Below are positions 52,463 through 61,131 of a stretch of DNA of 64,000 nucleotides, in pieces. The stretch is from the NCBI GenBank assembly GCA_934591635.1, contig CAKTPI010000004.1:1-64000 (forward strand), in the 5' to 3' direction. The notes under the pieces were generated by a model. The model did no database searches and was not told the origin of the DNA. It saw only the letters and a list, made by a program, of their open reading frames with translations. The position numbers and the translations under genes were made by a program. Position 1 is the stretch's first letter; every line of letters starts with the position of its first letter. The DNA is from an uncultured Oscillospiraceae bacterium (GTDB taxonomy: Bacteria; Bacillota; Clostridia; Oscillospirales; Oscillospiraceae).

Positions 52463-53335
52463 ATGTATTATGACTGTCACATTCATATGGTGCTGGACGG
52501 GGCAGACTGGAAAGCCGCCCTGGCCGTCCATCGGAACGAACCCAACGAAGCAATTATCCGTGCCAATTTGACACGTTATCAAGAAGCGGGATTTACATAC
52601 CTCCGGGAAGGGGGCGACCGCTGGGGCGTAGGGGCCAAAGCACGGTCGTTAGCCCCGGAATACGGGATTCAACTGGTCACTCCGCTGTCGCCGCTGTGCA
52701 TGGCAGGGCACTACGGCAGCTTCATTGGTACAAAATTTGAAACCGTCCGGGACTATGCCGCTCTTGTTGCCAAACTGAGGCAGCAGGGGGCGGATTTCAT
52801 CAAAATCATGATTTCCGGCCTGATGGATTTTGACCGTCCGGGAGTGCTCACCGAGCCGGGGCTGGAACCTGCAATCATCCGGGAAATGATCCACATTGCG
52901 CACGAAGAGGGCTTCCCCGTGATGGCCCACGCCAACGGTGCCCGCACCGTAGAGGCTGCCGCGGCGGCCGGAGTAGATTCCATCGAGCACGGGGCCTATC
53001 TGGACGGGGCTGCTCTGGATGCCATGTGCGAAAACGGCACCGTCTGGGTGCCTACCCTCTCCACTATTGGAAATCTCTTGGGAAAGGGCCGGTTTGATGA
53101 CGGTGCCATTGGGGATATTCTGGATTCCGCCGCTGAAAATGTGCGGAAATTTGCAGGGCTTCACGGGCTTCTTGCCCCCGGTACGGACGCCGGAGCCTGG
53201 GCTGTCCCTCATGGTAGTCTGACGGAGTACGCCCTTTTCCGAGCCATTCTGCCGGAAACGGCGGATGCCATTTTACAGCAGGGAGCAAAGGCCATTATGG
53301 CAAAATTCTCCGGTGCTCACAGCAGCGTATACTGA
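52463..53335 (+). CDS. amidohydrolase family protein
   Basis: 290 residues. Metal ligands follow the amidohydrolase pattern: DCHIH near the N-terminus, a Lys in FIKIMISG, His in VMAHANG, His in SIEHGAY, and the catalytic Asp in GTDAG. The size and glycine-rich substrate loop resemble imidazolonepropionase-like or prolidase-like members, but substrate is unknown. GAGGTGG lies four bases before the ATG, immediately downstream of the uxaC terminator, so it may depend on read-through. Its 3' end overlaps the convergent lipoprotein gene by 19 bases. Confidence 0.85.
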   Translation: MYYDCHIHMVLDGADWKAALAVHRNEPNEAIIRANLTRYQEAGFTYLREGGDRWGVGAKARSLAPEYGIQLVTPLSPLCMAGHYGSFIGTKFETVRDYAALVAKLRQQGADFIKIMISGLMDFDRPGVLTEPGLEPAIIREMIHIAHEEGFPVMAHANGARTVEAAAAAGVDSIEHGAYLDGAALDAMCENGTVWVPTLSTIGNLLGKGRFDDGAIGDILDSAAENVRKFAGLHGLLAPGTDAGAWAVPHGSLTEYALFRAILPETADAILQQGAKAIMAKFSGAHSSVY

Positions 53336-53781
53336 ATGGCAGAAACCGCGCCGTGCTCCAGCAGCACAATCATCTGCTCCTGCCGCCGACTGACCACACA
53401 GCAATCGTTCTGAATGGCTTCCGCGCCGAAGCACTCCGCTACCCTGGAAACCGGGTCGCCAATGGCGATTCCCTCCGGGGTCCGCATGCTTTTATCTGTA
53501 ATCATCAGGCCAAGGATCCGCTCGCCGTCCTCGCTCTGGAAGGTTTTGAGCCGCAGGCCAGAAAAGGCATAGGTTTTTTCCACCCCGGCGTACACGCCGC
53601 TCTTGCTTTCGCCGTAGCCAAAGGGGGCACCCAATGCCGCCAGAATCGGTCCGGCAGGTGCGCCCAGGGCAATGGCAACGTTCTGGTGCATAACCGTGGT
53701 GTACCGGGACATGGACTGCTGCCGGCCGCAGCCGGTGAGCGTCAGGCAAAAAATCAGCATCAAAACCAAGTATTTTTTCAT
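53317..53781 (-). CDS. lipoprotein of unknown function
   Basis: 154 residues from the ATG at 53781 with AGGAGG eight bases upstream. The lipobox is LTLTGCGRQ, so it is anchored outside the cell. The mature domain of about 130 residues contains two similar segments that begin GAPFGYGESKSGVYAG and GDPVSRVAECFGAEA, with alternating short strands, perhaps a BLIP/SmpA-like repeat. The late CC pair might form a disulfide. I cannot name the family. Its 3' end overlaps the convergent amidohydrolase gene. Confidence 0.78.
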   Translation of the reverse strand: MKKYLVLMLIFCLTLTGCGRQQSMSRYTTVMHQNVAIALGAPAGPILAALGAPFGYGESKSGVYAGVEKTYAFSGLRLKTFQSEDGERILGLMITDKSMRTPEGIAIGDPVSRVAECFGAEAIQNDCCVVSRRQEQMIVLLEHGAVSAIQYTLL

Positions 53782-53858
53782 AGGGGTGTCCTCCTTTTCT
53801 GTTTGGCCTTCACGGGGCTTCTCTATTTTTTCCGCAATTGCCGAAAACTTTCTTTTAG

Positions 53859-53932
53859 AAAACGCGCCATCCGGTACATTTTCTTTCTTACCAAAAGTGT
53901 AAAAAAGGAATGCATCCAAAATGGCGCGTTTT
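53859..53932. repeat. 12-base perfect inverted repeat with 50-base loop
   Basis: AAAACGCGCCAT (53859-53870) and ATGGCGCGTTTT (53921-53932). On the minus strand the pair is followed by CTAAAAG and lies just after the stop at 53948, so it could end the two-component operon, but the loop is long. It also spans the region where the lipoprotein promoter should be. Confidence 0.55.
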
Positions 53933-53947
53933 TGTATCCAATTTGCA

Positions 53948-54709
53948 TCATTTGCCACCGTGGTATACGGTAATCGTGGCAGCATAGTTTTCCTTCAGGG
54001 CCCGTACCTCCAGCCAGGCGCCGTCCCCGGATTGAAGCTCGCCCCGGCGCAGGTCAGCAGTATTGTCATCATAGTACTTTCTGGCCCCCTCCGAGGCGTT
54101 CTGGTCAGAAGGCACCGGCAGCTGATTATCCGACATCCCCAGGTAGTCCCCGAAAGCTCGCAGCACATCGTACCAGCTGGTTTGCGGGGACACCTGTCCC
54201 CCGGGGAACAGCAGGCTTCCGCCATAATCCACCCGTGCCAGCTTGCCGCTTTCCATATCCATGCATAGGAAGATGCGCCAGTTGGAAGCAGCGGCGGTGA
54301 GCTCCGCAAAGCGGAAGCCGCTGATCTCCGGGCTGTCAAACATATAGTAGTAGCGAATGCGGTAGTCTGTCGCCCCTGCCAGCAGTGCCCCCGCCTCTTC
54401 CGGCACCGCACCGGCCTGTACCAACTTCTCGAACTCCGCCTCAAACTGCCGGAAGGCCTCATTATCTCCATCCGATGCCGAGGCCTGAGAAATATACGTG
54501 TTCAGCAAATCCACGCCCTCGCCGAAGTAGAATTCCGCCAGGGTATCCATTCGCCAGGAGTAGTCCGAGGAGCTTTCCGAGGAAACCGATGGCTCCTGAT
54601 AGTCCATGTTCAGTTCCGGCGGCGCACTCAGATTCAGCAGCAGCTCCGGCAGAAAGGCCCCGGCAATCACCACTGCTGCCACCAACAGAATCACCAGCCA
54701 GTTTTTCAT
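53948..54709 (-). CDS. membrane-anchored extracytoplasmic protein coupled to a two-component system
   Basis: 253 residues. One N-terminal membrane helix (residues 4-26) without a lipobox, then a Ser/Glu-rich linker and a domain of about 190 residues outside the membrane. I do not recognise the domain. Its ATG overlaps the histidine kinase stop (ATGA), so it is made with the kinase and probably acts with it, for example as an accessory sensor or a modulator of wall or membrane stress. That role is inferred from position alone. Confidence 0.75.
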   Translation of the reverse strand: MKNWLVILLVAAVVIAGAFLPELLLNLSAPPELNMDYQEPSVSSESSSDYSWRMDTLAEFYFGEGVDLLNTYISQASASDGDNEAFRQFEAEFEKLVQAGAVPEEAGALLAGATDYRIRYYYMFDSPEISGFRFAELTAAASNWRIFLCMDMESGKLARVDYGGSLLFPGGQVSPQTSWYDVLRAFGDYLGMSDNQLPVPSDQNASEGARKYYDDNTADLRRGELQSGDGAWLEVRALKENYAATITVYHGGK

Positions 54710-56058
54710 TTTGTCACCTCCTGCAGGAGAAACGACACCACCGTGCCCCGGCCCACCGCGCTTTCATAATGCAGCTGTGTACCGTGAACCTCCGCGATGC
54801 GCTTGGAAAGGGCCAGCCCCAAGCCGGCGCCGCCCTCTGCCCGGGCGCGGGATTTATCCACCATGTAAAACGGCTCCGTGATCCGGCTGATGGCCTCCGG
54901 CGGAATGCCACGCCCTCGATCCTTTACCGCAAAGCAGTAGCCCGCCGGTGTGCGGGTGCCCAAAAGGGTGATTTTGCTGCCGGGATTTGATGCCTTGCGG
55001 GCATTGTCCAGCAGGTTATAAAGCAAAATATCCAGCAGACTCTTTTCCCCCATCAGCCATGCGTTCTCTACCCGCAGCTCCAGCACCAGCTGACGCTGCC
55101 GCATGGGATAGGAAAGGCTCTCCTCCACTCCCTTGGCCAGTGCCAAAGCGGAGAAACGCTGCATCTGGGGCGTCTCATTCTCCAGGGAGAACAGCCGCAG
55201 CAGACTATGGGACATGGTTTCCAGACGCCGCCCCTCAGAGAAGATGAAATTGGCCGCCTCGAACTGCTGCTCCTCCGGCAGCTTCCGGCTGCGCAGCGTA
55301 TCGGCGTAGCCAATGATAGATGTCAGGGGTGTTTTCAGCTCATGGGCAAAGGAGGCCGTAAAGTCCTTTTGCTGCTGGGTCGCCCGCTCCAGAGACTGAA
55401 TGTGATTTTCCAGCTCCTGGGTCATACGGTTGAACTGCGTTGCCAGAATACCGATTTCGTCCTCTGTCCGGACAGTTACCCGGGCGCTGTAATTGCCCCC
55501 GGCAATTTGTCTCGTGGAACGGGACAGACTGCGGATAGGTGCGGTAAGCACCGCGCTGACTGCCACGCCGGAAACCAGGCTGAACACCACCGCCGCCAGA
55601 TATACCAGGCGAAAGGTGCGCAGATACTGGCCCCGCAGGGCATACACATCCGTCACATTATGGCGGCTTTCCAGGTAAAAGACAAACTGATCCACCGAAA
55701 AGCGGCAGGTAACCACTACGTCATACTGCCTGCCCTCCGGCACCTGCTGAATTTCGTAGGCCACATTGCCCTGCGGCGCGGCAGGCACCGTCAGCCGCAG
55801 GCGGTAATTCCGGAAAGGGGCAATTTTCAGTGTCTCGTCCAACATCTCTTGGGTGGCCTGCAGCGAGACGCTGTTTCTGCGCTCCACCGCCATGGCCCCC
55901 AGCACCGAGCAAAGCAGCTGGGTCTCGTCCGCCGCCGCAGTAATCTGGTGCTCCAACTGCGCCGTGAATACCGAGGAAACGATGGCATAGCCGCTGATGG
56001 CCACGGCCAGGGAAACGATCAGCACCACCGACAGGGTAATTTTGGCAGAAAGCTTCAT
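54706..56058 (-). CDS. sensor histidine kinase (EnvZ/PhoR class)
   Basis: 450 residues from the ATG at 56058, which overlaps the regulator stop and has GGAGGGG upstream. Two membrane helices (about 9-31 and 160-182) flank an extracellular loop of about 125 residues. HAMP (IRSLSRSTRQIAGGNYSARV), HisKA with the phospho-His in ASFAHELKTPLTSIIGYAD, and an ATPase domain with NLLDNARKAS, DRGRGIP and GGAGLGLALSKR follow. The signal is unknown; the overlapping downstream gene may contribute. Confidence 0.92.
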   Translation of the reverse strand: MKLSAKITLSVVLIVSLAVAISGYAIVSSVFTAQLEHQITAAADETQLLCSVLGAMAVERRNSVSLQATQEMLDETLKIAPFRNYRLRLTVPAAPQGNVAYEIQQVPEGRQYDVVVTCRFSVDQFVFYLESRHNVTDVYALRGQYLRTFRLVYLAAVVFSLVSGVAVSAVLTAPIRSLSRSTRQIAGGNYSARVTVRTEDEIGILATQFNRMTQELENHIQSLERATQQQKDFTASFAHELKTPLTSIIGYADTLRSRKLPEEQQFEAANFIFSEGRRLETMSHSLLRLFSLENETPQMQRFSALALAKGVEESLSYPMRQRQLVLELRVENAWLMGEKSLLDILLYNLLDNARKASNPGSKITLLGTRTPAGYCFAVKDRGRGIPPEAISRITEPFYMVDKSRARAEGGAGLGLALSKRIAEVHGTQLHYESAVGRGTVVSFLLQEVTK

Positions 56059-56714
56059 CCGTCCCCCTCCAGGCGGTAGCCCACCTTGTGAATAGCCGTC
56101 AGACGCTGCTGCCAGCCCAGTTTTTTGCGCAGCCGCTGCACATGCAGATCCACTGTACGCGTGTCGCCCATAAAGTCCGCGTCCCATACCCGCTCGTAAA
56201 TGGCCTCCCGGAACAGGGCCACATTCTGGTTCTGTAGAAACAGCACCAGCAGATCATACTCCTTCCGCGTCAGGGTCACCGGCACTCCGGCTTTGGTGAC
56301 CAGCATGGATTCGGTATCCACCGTCACGTCTCCCAGGGTATACACCGGGCTGCATTTTCCCGCCCGGCGGAGCACCGACTCCACCCGGGCGATCAGCTCC
56401 ACAATTTCAAAGGGTTTGACCAGGTAGTCATCCGCCCCAGCCCGCAGGCCCTGCACCCGATCCTGCACACTGCCCTTGGCGGTGATAAAAATCACCGGTG
56501 TACCGGTGGGCTTTATCTGCCGCAGCAGCTCATAGCCGTCAATGCCTGGCAGCATGATGTCCAGCAGCACCAGGTCATAGCTGTGCTCCACCAGCAGGTC
56601 TGCCGCCGCATTGCCGTCATAGGCCCGGGTGCACTGATAGCCGCTGGCACTGAGATTCCAGTCAATCAAATTGGAAATGGGTCTTTCGTCCTCAACGATC
56701 AATATCTTTGTCAT
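56055..56714 (-). CDS. OmpR family response regulator
   Basis: 219 residues from the ATG at 56714. Receiver with acidic VEDERP, phospho-acceptor in LVLLDIMLPGIDG and Lys in LVKPFEI. The winged helix ends in TVDLHVQRLRKKLG and KVGYRLEG. It pairs with the kinase whose gene overlaps it. AAGGA precedes the start; a GC-rich hairpin separates it from the diguanylate cyclase gene upstream, so it could be partly cotranscribed with that gene. Confidence 0.93.
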   Translation of the reverse strand: MTKILIVEDERPISNLIDWNLSASGYQCTRAYDGNAAADLLVEHSYDLVLLDIMLPGIDGYELLRQIKPTGTPVIFITAKGSVQDRVQGLRAGADDYLVKPFEIVELIARVESVLRRAGKCSPVYTLGDVTVDTESMLVTKAGVPVTLTRKEYDLLVLFLQNQNVALFREAIYERVWDADFMGDTRTVDLHVQRLRKKLGWQQRLTAIHKVGYRLEGDG

Positions 56715-56747
56715 GTTGGATTTCCTTATCCTTTTTCTTCTATAAAT

Positions 56748-56774
56748 GCACCCCGGAGGATTGCTCCGGGGTGC
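56748..56774 (-). terminator. hairpin between GGDEF gene and two-component operon
   Basis: Minus strand: GCACCCCGGAG pairs perfectly with CTCCGGGGTGC, followed by ATTTAT. The T run is weak, so read-through into the regulator gene is likely. Confidence 0.6.
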
Positions 56775-56779
56775 CATGC

Positions 56780-57817
56780 TTATCTTCTTCTGCGGTCAAA
56801 TTTCTTGTAATGCTCCGCCTTGGCCCCCAACATTTTGCTGTCTGCCGCATTGACCATGGACTCCAAATCGAAGCAGTTTCTGCGGAACTCAATGCCATAG
56901 GCAATAGAGTAGCCCGCCTCCTGCACCTTGGCATCCAACGTCTCCATGGTACTCTGGACAATGCACTGCTCCTTCCGCTCGATGATCAGCAGGAACTCAT
57001 CGCCGCCCAGGCGGTAAACCCGATCCTCCGGGAACATTTGCACACACAACTGCCCCACGCAGCGGAGCATCTCGTCACCCGCCTGATGCCCCAGCCGGTT
57101 ATTCAGCTCATGCAGACCGTTGACATCAATGAACACCACTGCCAGCTGCCCCATGCCGTCAAAACAAGCATTCTGCTGATAGTGGGAGAAGGCCGCCCGG
57201 TTTTGCAGCCCCGTGGTGGCATCCTCAAAGCTGATAACCCGCAAGCGCCGCTGGGTCTCGATGAGGTTGCTTCTGTCCACGAAAATCTGGTGCACACAGT
57301 ACAGCGACAGTACGCAGTCCCCCAAATACAGCAGCGGGAACCGGAGCCGAATCATAGGGGGATAGTCATAGCGCAGCAAACTGTCCAGGGGGCCATAGAA
57401 GGTGAGAAACAGCAGCAGGAGAAAATACCCGCTGATAAGGATTCCCAGCTTCACATTCAGCAGCATCATAAACATCAGCGGAACGACAACCACCCACAGT
57501 GCGGCAAAGCCGTCGTTGCCCCCCAGCAGGATATAGCCTGTAAACAGCACCAGCAACAATACAAAGCAGACCAGCTCCACAGGCAGGGTATTTTGCCGCC
57601 GCCGCCCCACCAGCAGGCAGACAAACAGAGCGATTGCGCCGGTCAGGGTGGTCAGGAGCATACCGTAGGAGCGCTGATAGAGGTTCATCACGCTCATCAT
57701 CAGAAACAGGGCAATGGAAAGAATGGCGATGTTCCTTGTCTGGCGCCAACGCTCCTTCTGCCAGTATTCCCGAACCTCCTGCTCCGCCCGGAACAGGTCG
57801 GTAAAGAATGAAATCAC
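56780..57817 (-). CDS. membrane-bound diguanylate cyclase (GGDEF)
   Basis: 345 residues, starting at a GTG at 57817 with AAAGGGGGTG seven bases upstream; earlier in-frame starts have no ribosome site. The N-terminal half has about six membrane helices. The C-terminal GGDEF domain has an intact active site (RLGGDEFLLI) and the GHQAGDEMLRCV helix, but no obvious RxxD inhibitory site five residues upstream (the positions there read FPEDRVY). It should make cyclic di-GMP from GTP. No partner phosphodiesterase or receptor is in the window. Confidence 0.9.
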   Translation of the reverse strand: MISFFTDLFRAEQEVREYWQKERWRQTRNIAILSIALFLMMSVMNLYQRSYGMLLTTLTGAIALFVCLLVGRRRQNTLPVELVCFVLLLVLFTGYILLGGNDGFAALWVVVVPLMFMMLLNVKLGILISGYFLLLLFLTFYGPLDSLLRYDYPPMIRLRFPLLYLGDCVLSLYCVHQIFVDRSNLIETQRRLRVISFEDATTGLQNRAAFSHYQQNACFDGMGQLAVVFIDVNGLHELNNRLGHQAGDEMLRCVGQLCVQMFPEDRVYRLGGDEFLLIIERKEQCIVQSTMETLDAKVQEAGYSIAYGIEFRRNCFDLESMVNAADSKMLGAKAEHYKKFDRRRR

Positions 57818-57985
57818 GGCGCTGCACCCCCTTTCTGTCTCTGGGCTGAAACAAAACTTCCAGCTTAGTATAGCACATCCACCAGTAAATTTCCAGAGGG
57901 GAAAGAGAAATATTCCCATATATTTTCTGAAATCCCTCAGATTTTTAGCACAGTATACAATTTTCATTTCTTTTTTTCGGAGGAC

Positions 57986-58014
57986 TTGACAGCGCTTTTC
58001 CTCCGTGATAGTAT
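57986..58014 (+). promoter_or_regulatory. promoter of the lysine riboswitch and transporter operon
   Basis: TTGACA at 57986-57991, 17 bases, TAGTAT at 58009-58014. A perfect inverted repeat CGGAGGA (57978-57984) / TCCTCCG (57999-58005) flanks the -35 and could be an operator. Confidence 0.8.
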
Positions 58015-58065
58015 ACGAACAAAATTGAATCGCTGATACTGATTTTCCGGTTTTCCGGGAGGTCA

Positions 58066-58250
58066 GCAGAATTGGATAGAGGCGCGGGTCGCATCAGTAC
58101 CCCATGGCAAGGCCGGGTGGCCGCGATGGGCAAAAGGGCGCACCGCCGAAGTGAGAGAGGAACACCCGATTCTCTCCTGCTGGGTCGTCAGAGAACATCT
58201 GCCGGACTGTCACAAATCTTTGTGAAGCGCTATCTTTGGCTATTCGGTGC
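58066..58250 (+). promoter_or_regulatory. lysine riboswitch (L box)
   Basis: The conserved core of the lysine aptamer is present in order: GATAGAGGCGC (58075-58085), the loop-E type AGTA (58096-58099), AAGGGCG..CGCCGAAGTGAGAG, CTGGGTCGTC, GACTGTCA, and GAAGCGCTATC at the 3' end. CACAAA/TTTGTG makes P5, GATAG/CTATC closes P1, and AGCA-GAAT / ATTC-TGCT can extend it. CTTTGGC (58234-58240) is complementary to GCCAAAG (58305-58311) in the following terminator, an antiterminator for the lysine-free state. Lysine binding should therefore stop transcription. Confidence 0.9.
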
Positions 58251-58295
58251 TCCCGGCTGTGTTGATGCAGGCCGGGGTGATTTCCGATTTTCCAT

Positions 58296-58323
58296 GGACC
58301 GCTTGCCAAAGCGGTTCATTTTT
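58296..58323 (+). terminator. riboswitch-controlled terminator
   Basis: GGACCGCTT (58296-58304) pairs with AAGCGGTTC (58309-58317), one G-U, followed by ATTTTTT. It is the expression platform of the lysine riboswitch. Confidence 0.88.
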
Positions 58324-58376
58324 TATTCTCCGCCGGGGGACTCCCGGATAAAAAGCAAAAAGGAAGGTAAACGAAA

Positions 58377-59348
58377 ATGAAGAAGATTCTCTCTCTGGTC
58401 ATGGTTTTTGCCATGATGCTCAGCCTGGCCGCCTGCGGCAGCGACACCACTCCCACCCAGGCCCCCACCGAGGCTGCCACGGAAGTTCCTACTGAGGCCG
58501 CTACCGAGGCCGCTACCGAGGCCGCTACAGAAGAAGCAACCGAAGCCCCCACAGAAGCCAACGCCGTCATCACCGGTGTGGAGGACGGTGTGCTGACCAT
58601 CGCCATGGAATGCGCCTATGCCCCCTACAACTGGTCCCAGAACGACGACTCCAACGGAGCCGTGCCCATCTCCAACGTCCCCGGCTCCTACGCCAACGGC
58701 TACGATGTGATGATCGGCAAGAAGATCTGCGAAGCCAACGGCTGGGAGCTGGAAGTCATCCAGTCCGACTGGGATTCCCTAGTGCCCGGTGTGCAGACCG
58801 GTAAGTTCGATGCCGTTATTGCCGGCCAGTCCATGACCGCTGATCGCAGCGAGCAGGTGGACTTCGCAGGCCCCTACTTCTATGCCACCATTGTGTGCGT
58901 CACCAAGGCCGACAGCAAGTTTGCCAATGCCACCTCCATTGCCGATCTGGCCGGCGGCTCCTGCACCGCGCAGATTGCCACCATTTGGTATGACCAGTGC
59001 CTGCCCCAGATTGAGGGCGCCAGCATTCAGTCCGCTGCTGAAACTGCTCCTGCCATGCTGATGGCTCTCGAGACCGGCATGGTGGACTTCATCTGCACCG
59101 ATATGCCCACCGCCCAGGGTGCCGTGGCAGCCTATCCCGACATGAAGATTCTGGATTTCTCCGGCACCGACGGCGACTTCCAGTTCTCCGATGAAGTACG
59201 GGCCGAGAATGTGAACATCGGCATTTCCCTGATGAAGGGCAACACCGCGCTGAAGGAAAAGATCGATGCCGTGCTCAGCACCATGACCGCACAGGACTTC
59301 AACGACCTGATGGCCCAGGCCATTGCCATTCAGCCCCTGAGCGAGTAA
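58377..59348 (+). CDS. lysine ABC transporter substrate-binding lipoprotein
   Basis: 323 residues. The lipobox is LSLAACGS. A 38-residue linker of TEAATEAP-type repeats separates the lipid from a family 3 binding domain (LTIAMECAYAPYNW, GYDVMIGKKICEANG, FDAVIAGQSMTADRSEQVDFAGPY). The domain class binds polar amino acids, and the lysine riboswitch upstream predicts lysine. An IPG/PAP-type acidic pocket could not be verified by eye. It is followed by a hairpin and the permease gene. Confidence 0.9.
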   Translation: MKKILSLVMVFAMMLSLAACGSDTTPTQAPTEAATEVPTEAATEAATEAATEEATEAPTEANAVITGVEDGVLTIAMECAYAPYNWSQNDDSNGAVPISNVPGSYANGYDVMIGKKICEANGWELEVIQSDWDSLVPGVQTGKFDAVIAGQSMTADRSEQVDFAGPYFYATIVCVTKADSKFANATSIADLAGGSCTAQIATIWYDQCLPQIEGASIQSAAETAPAMLMALETGMVDFICTDMPTAQGAVAAYPDMKILDFSGTDGDFQFSDEVRAENVNIGISLMKGNTALKEKIDAVLSTMTAQDFNDLMAQAIAIQPLSE

Positions 59349-59362
59349 AGAATCGAAAGAAT

Positions 59363-59394
59363 GCAAGCCGAGCGGAGTCTTCCCCTCGGCTTGC
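59363..59394 (+). other. hairpin between binding protein and permease genes
   Basis: GCAAGCCGAG (59363-59372) pairs perfectly with CTCGGCTTGC (59385-59394). No T run follows. Such stem-loops stabilise the upstream message so that the binding protein is made in excess. Confidence 0.65.
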
Positions 59395-59419
59395 CGTGTA
59401 AAAAGGAGAAAAAGGATTC

Positions 59420-60325
59420 ATGGATAAATTCGCCAAGCTCTTTTCCGAGATCGGCAAGCTGTGGGGCAGATACGGCAGTTCCTATCTGCTGGGCATCCGC
59501 AACACCTTGATTCTGGCCCTGGCCGCCACGGCCATTGGCTGTGTCATCGGCTTCATCTGCGGCATTCTCAATACCATCCCCTGCTCTAAAAATGATTCCC
59601 TGCCCAAGCGCATCCTGCTGAAGCTGGTGCGCATCATCGTGCGCATTTACGTAGAAGTCTTTCGGGGCACCCCCATGGTGTTGCAGGCTGTGTTCATTTA
59701 CTACGGCCTGCCCTATTTCACCGATAATGCCGTGAAATTCACCAACATCTGGCTGGCCGCCCTGGTGGTGGTCTCCGTCAACACCGGTGCTTACATGGCA
59801 GAGAGCGTCCGCGGCGGCATCATCTCCATTGACCCCGGTCAGACCGAAGGTGCCAAAGCCATCGGTATGACCCACGTGCAGACCATGCTGAATGTGATTC
59901 TGCCCCAGGCGCTGCGGAACATCATGCCTCAGATCGGCAACAACTTTATCATCAATGTGAAGGACACCTCTGTGATGTTCATTATCGGCTTCCCGGATTT
60001 CTTCGCCGCCCACCGGGCGGCGGTGGGCGCCAGCTACCTGTACTTCCCTTCCGCAACGGTGGAGATGATTGGCTACCTGTGCATGACCCTGGCTGCCTCC
60101 CTGCTGCTGCGCTGGGTGGAAAAGAAACTGGACGGCAGCAGCGACTATGAGCTAGTGCAGGAGGATCCCCTGGTGATGACTGCCGGCACCTACAAGCACC
60201 CCGACCGGGGCACTCCCTTTGACGAGCGGAGCAAGGAATTTGAAGCAGGTGCCGCACTGGCAGAGGAGCACCGCGACCGGGTCAGCCAGGAGCTGAAAAA
60301 CAGCCGCACGAGAGGAGAGCGCTAA
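59420..60325 (+). CDS. lysine ABC transporter permease (HisM/GlnP type)
   Basis: 301 residues with five or so helices. The EAA loop region ([29 protein letters not shown]) and the end of the fold ([17 protein letters not shown]) match the polar amino acid permease family. After the last helix there are about 65 extra hydrophilic residues (from [13 protein letters not shown] onward) that most family members lack. Reading stops two bases before the ATPase start. Only one permease gene is present, so it should act as a homodimer. Confidence 0.92.
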   Translation: MDKFAKLFSEIGKLWGRYGSSYLLGIRNTLILALAATAIGCVIGFICGILNTIPCSKNDSLPKRILLKLVRIIVRIYVEVFRGTPMVLQAVFIYYGLPYFTDNAVKFTNIWLAALVVVSVNTGAYMAESVRGGIISIDPGQTEGAKAIGMTHVQTMLNVILPQALRNIMPQIGNNFIINVKDTSVMFIIGFPDFFAAHRAAVGASYLYFPSATVEMIGYLCMTLAASLLLRWVEKKLDGSSDYELVQEDPLVMTAGTYKHPDRGTPFDERSKEFEAGAALAEEHRDRVSQELKNSRTRGER

Positions 60326-60327
60326 TC

Positions 60328-61068
60328 ATGGCAGAACGCATTTTGCAGGTCAACCACCTGTCCAAGTCCTTCGGCAATCACGAGGTGCTGCGGGATATTG
60401 ACTTCACCGTAAGCAAGGGAGACGTGACCTCCATCATCGGTGCTTCCGGCTCCGGCAAAAGCACCCTGCTGCGGTGCATCAATCTGCTGGAAACCCCCAC
60501 CTCCGGCGAAATTCTGTATCACGGAGAGAACGTCACCGCCCGGGGCTTCAAGGCTCCCAAGTACCGCACCCATGTGGGTATGGTGTTTCAAAGCTTCAAT
60601 CTGTTCAACAATATGACCGTGCTGGAAAACTGCATTACCGGTCAGGTGAAGGTGCTGCGGCGCAGCCGGGAAGAAGCCCGGGAACATGCCATGAAGTACC
60701 TGGAAAAGGTAGGCATGGCCCCCTATATCAACGCACGTCCCCGGCAGATTTCTGGCGGCCAGAAGCAACGGGTCGCCATTGCCAGGGCCTTGGCCATGGA
60801 TCCGGAGGTACTGCTGTTTGACGAACCCACCTCCGCCCTGGATCCGGAAATGGTGGGGGAGGTGCTGGGCGTTATGCGCAGTCTGGCTGACGACGGTATG
60901 ACCATGCTGGTGGTCACCCACGAGATGGCCTTCGCCCGGGATGTAAGCAACCATGTGGTATACATGAACCAGGGTGTTATCTGTGAAGAAGGCACTCCCG
61001 CGGATCTCTTCGGCAATCCCCAGAGGCAGGAAACCAAGGATTTCCTCTCCCGCTTCCGCAGCAACTAA
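60328..61068 (+). CDS. lysine ABC transporter ATPase (GlnQ/HisP type)
   Basis: 246 residues. Walker A is GASGSGKST, the Q-loop is [18 protein letters not shown], the signature is [15 protein letters not shown], and Walker B is [19 protein letters not shown], typical for the polar amino acid group. It energises uptake at the cytoplasmic side. It ends the operon at a strong terminator. Confidence 0.95.
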   Translation: MAERILQVNHLSKSFGNHEVLRDIDFTVSKGDVTSIIGASGSGKSTLLRCINLLETPTSGEILYHGENVTARGFKAPKYRTHVGMVFQSFNLFNNMTVLENCITGQVKVLRRSREEAREHAMKYLEKVGMAPYINARPRQISGGQKQRVAIARALAMDPEVLLFDEPTSALDPEMVGEVLGVMRSLADDGMTMLVVTHEMAFARDVSNHVVYMNQGVICEEGTPADLFGNPQRQETKDFLSRFRSN

Positions 61069-61091
61069 CACTGCGTTTCATACATGAAAAA

Positions 61092-61127
61092 TCAGGAGCA
61101 CCGGCTTTGGGTGCTCCTGAACTTTTT
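61092..61127. terminator. bidirectional terminator after the lysine transporter operon
   Basis: TCAGGAGCACC (61092-61102) pairs with GGTGCTCCTGA (61110-61120), followed by ACTTTTTTG. It lies between convergent genes. Confidence 0.85.
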
Positions 61128-61131
61128 TGTC

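Noticed and set aside
58480-58560. GAGGCCGCTACC-like tandem repeats, resembling a repeat array
   Set aside because: They are in frame and encode the Thr/Glu/Ala linker of the lysine-binding lipoprotein; no spacers, so not CRISPR.
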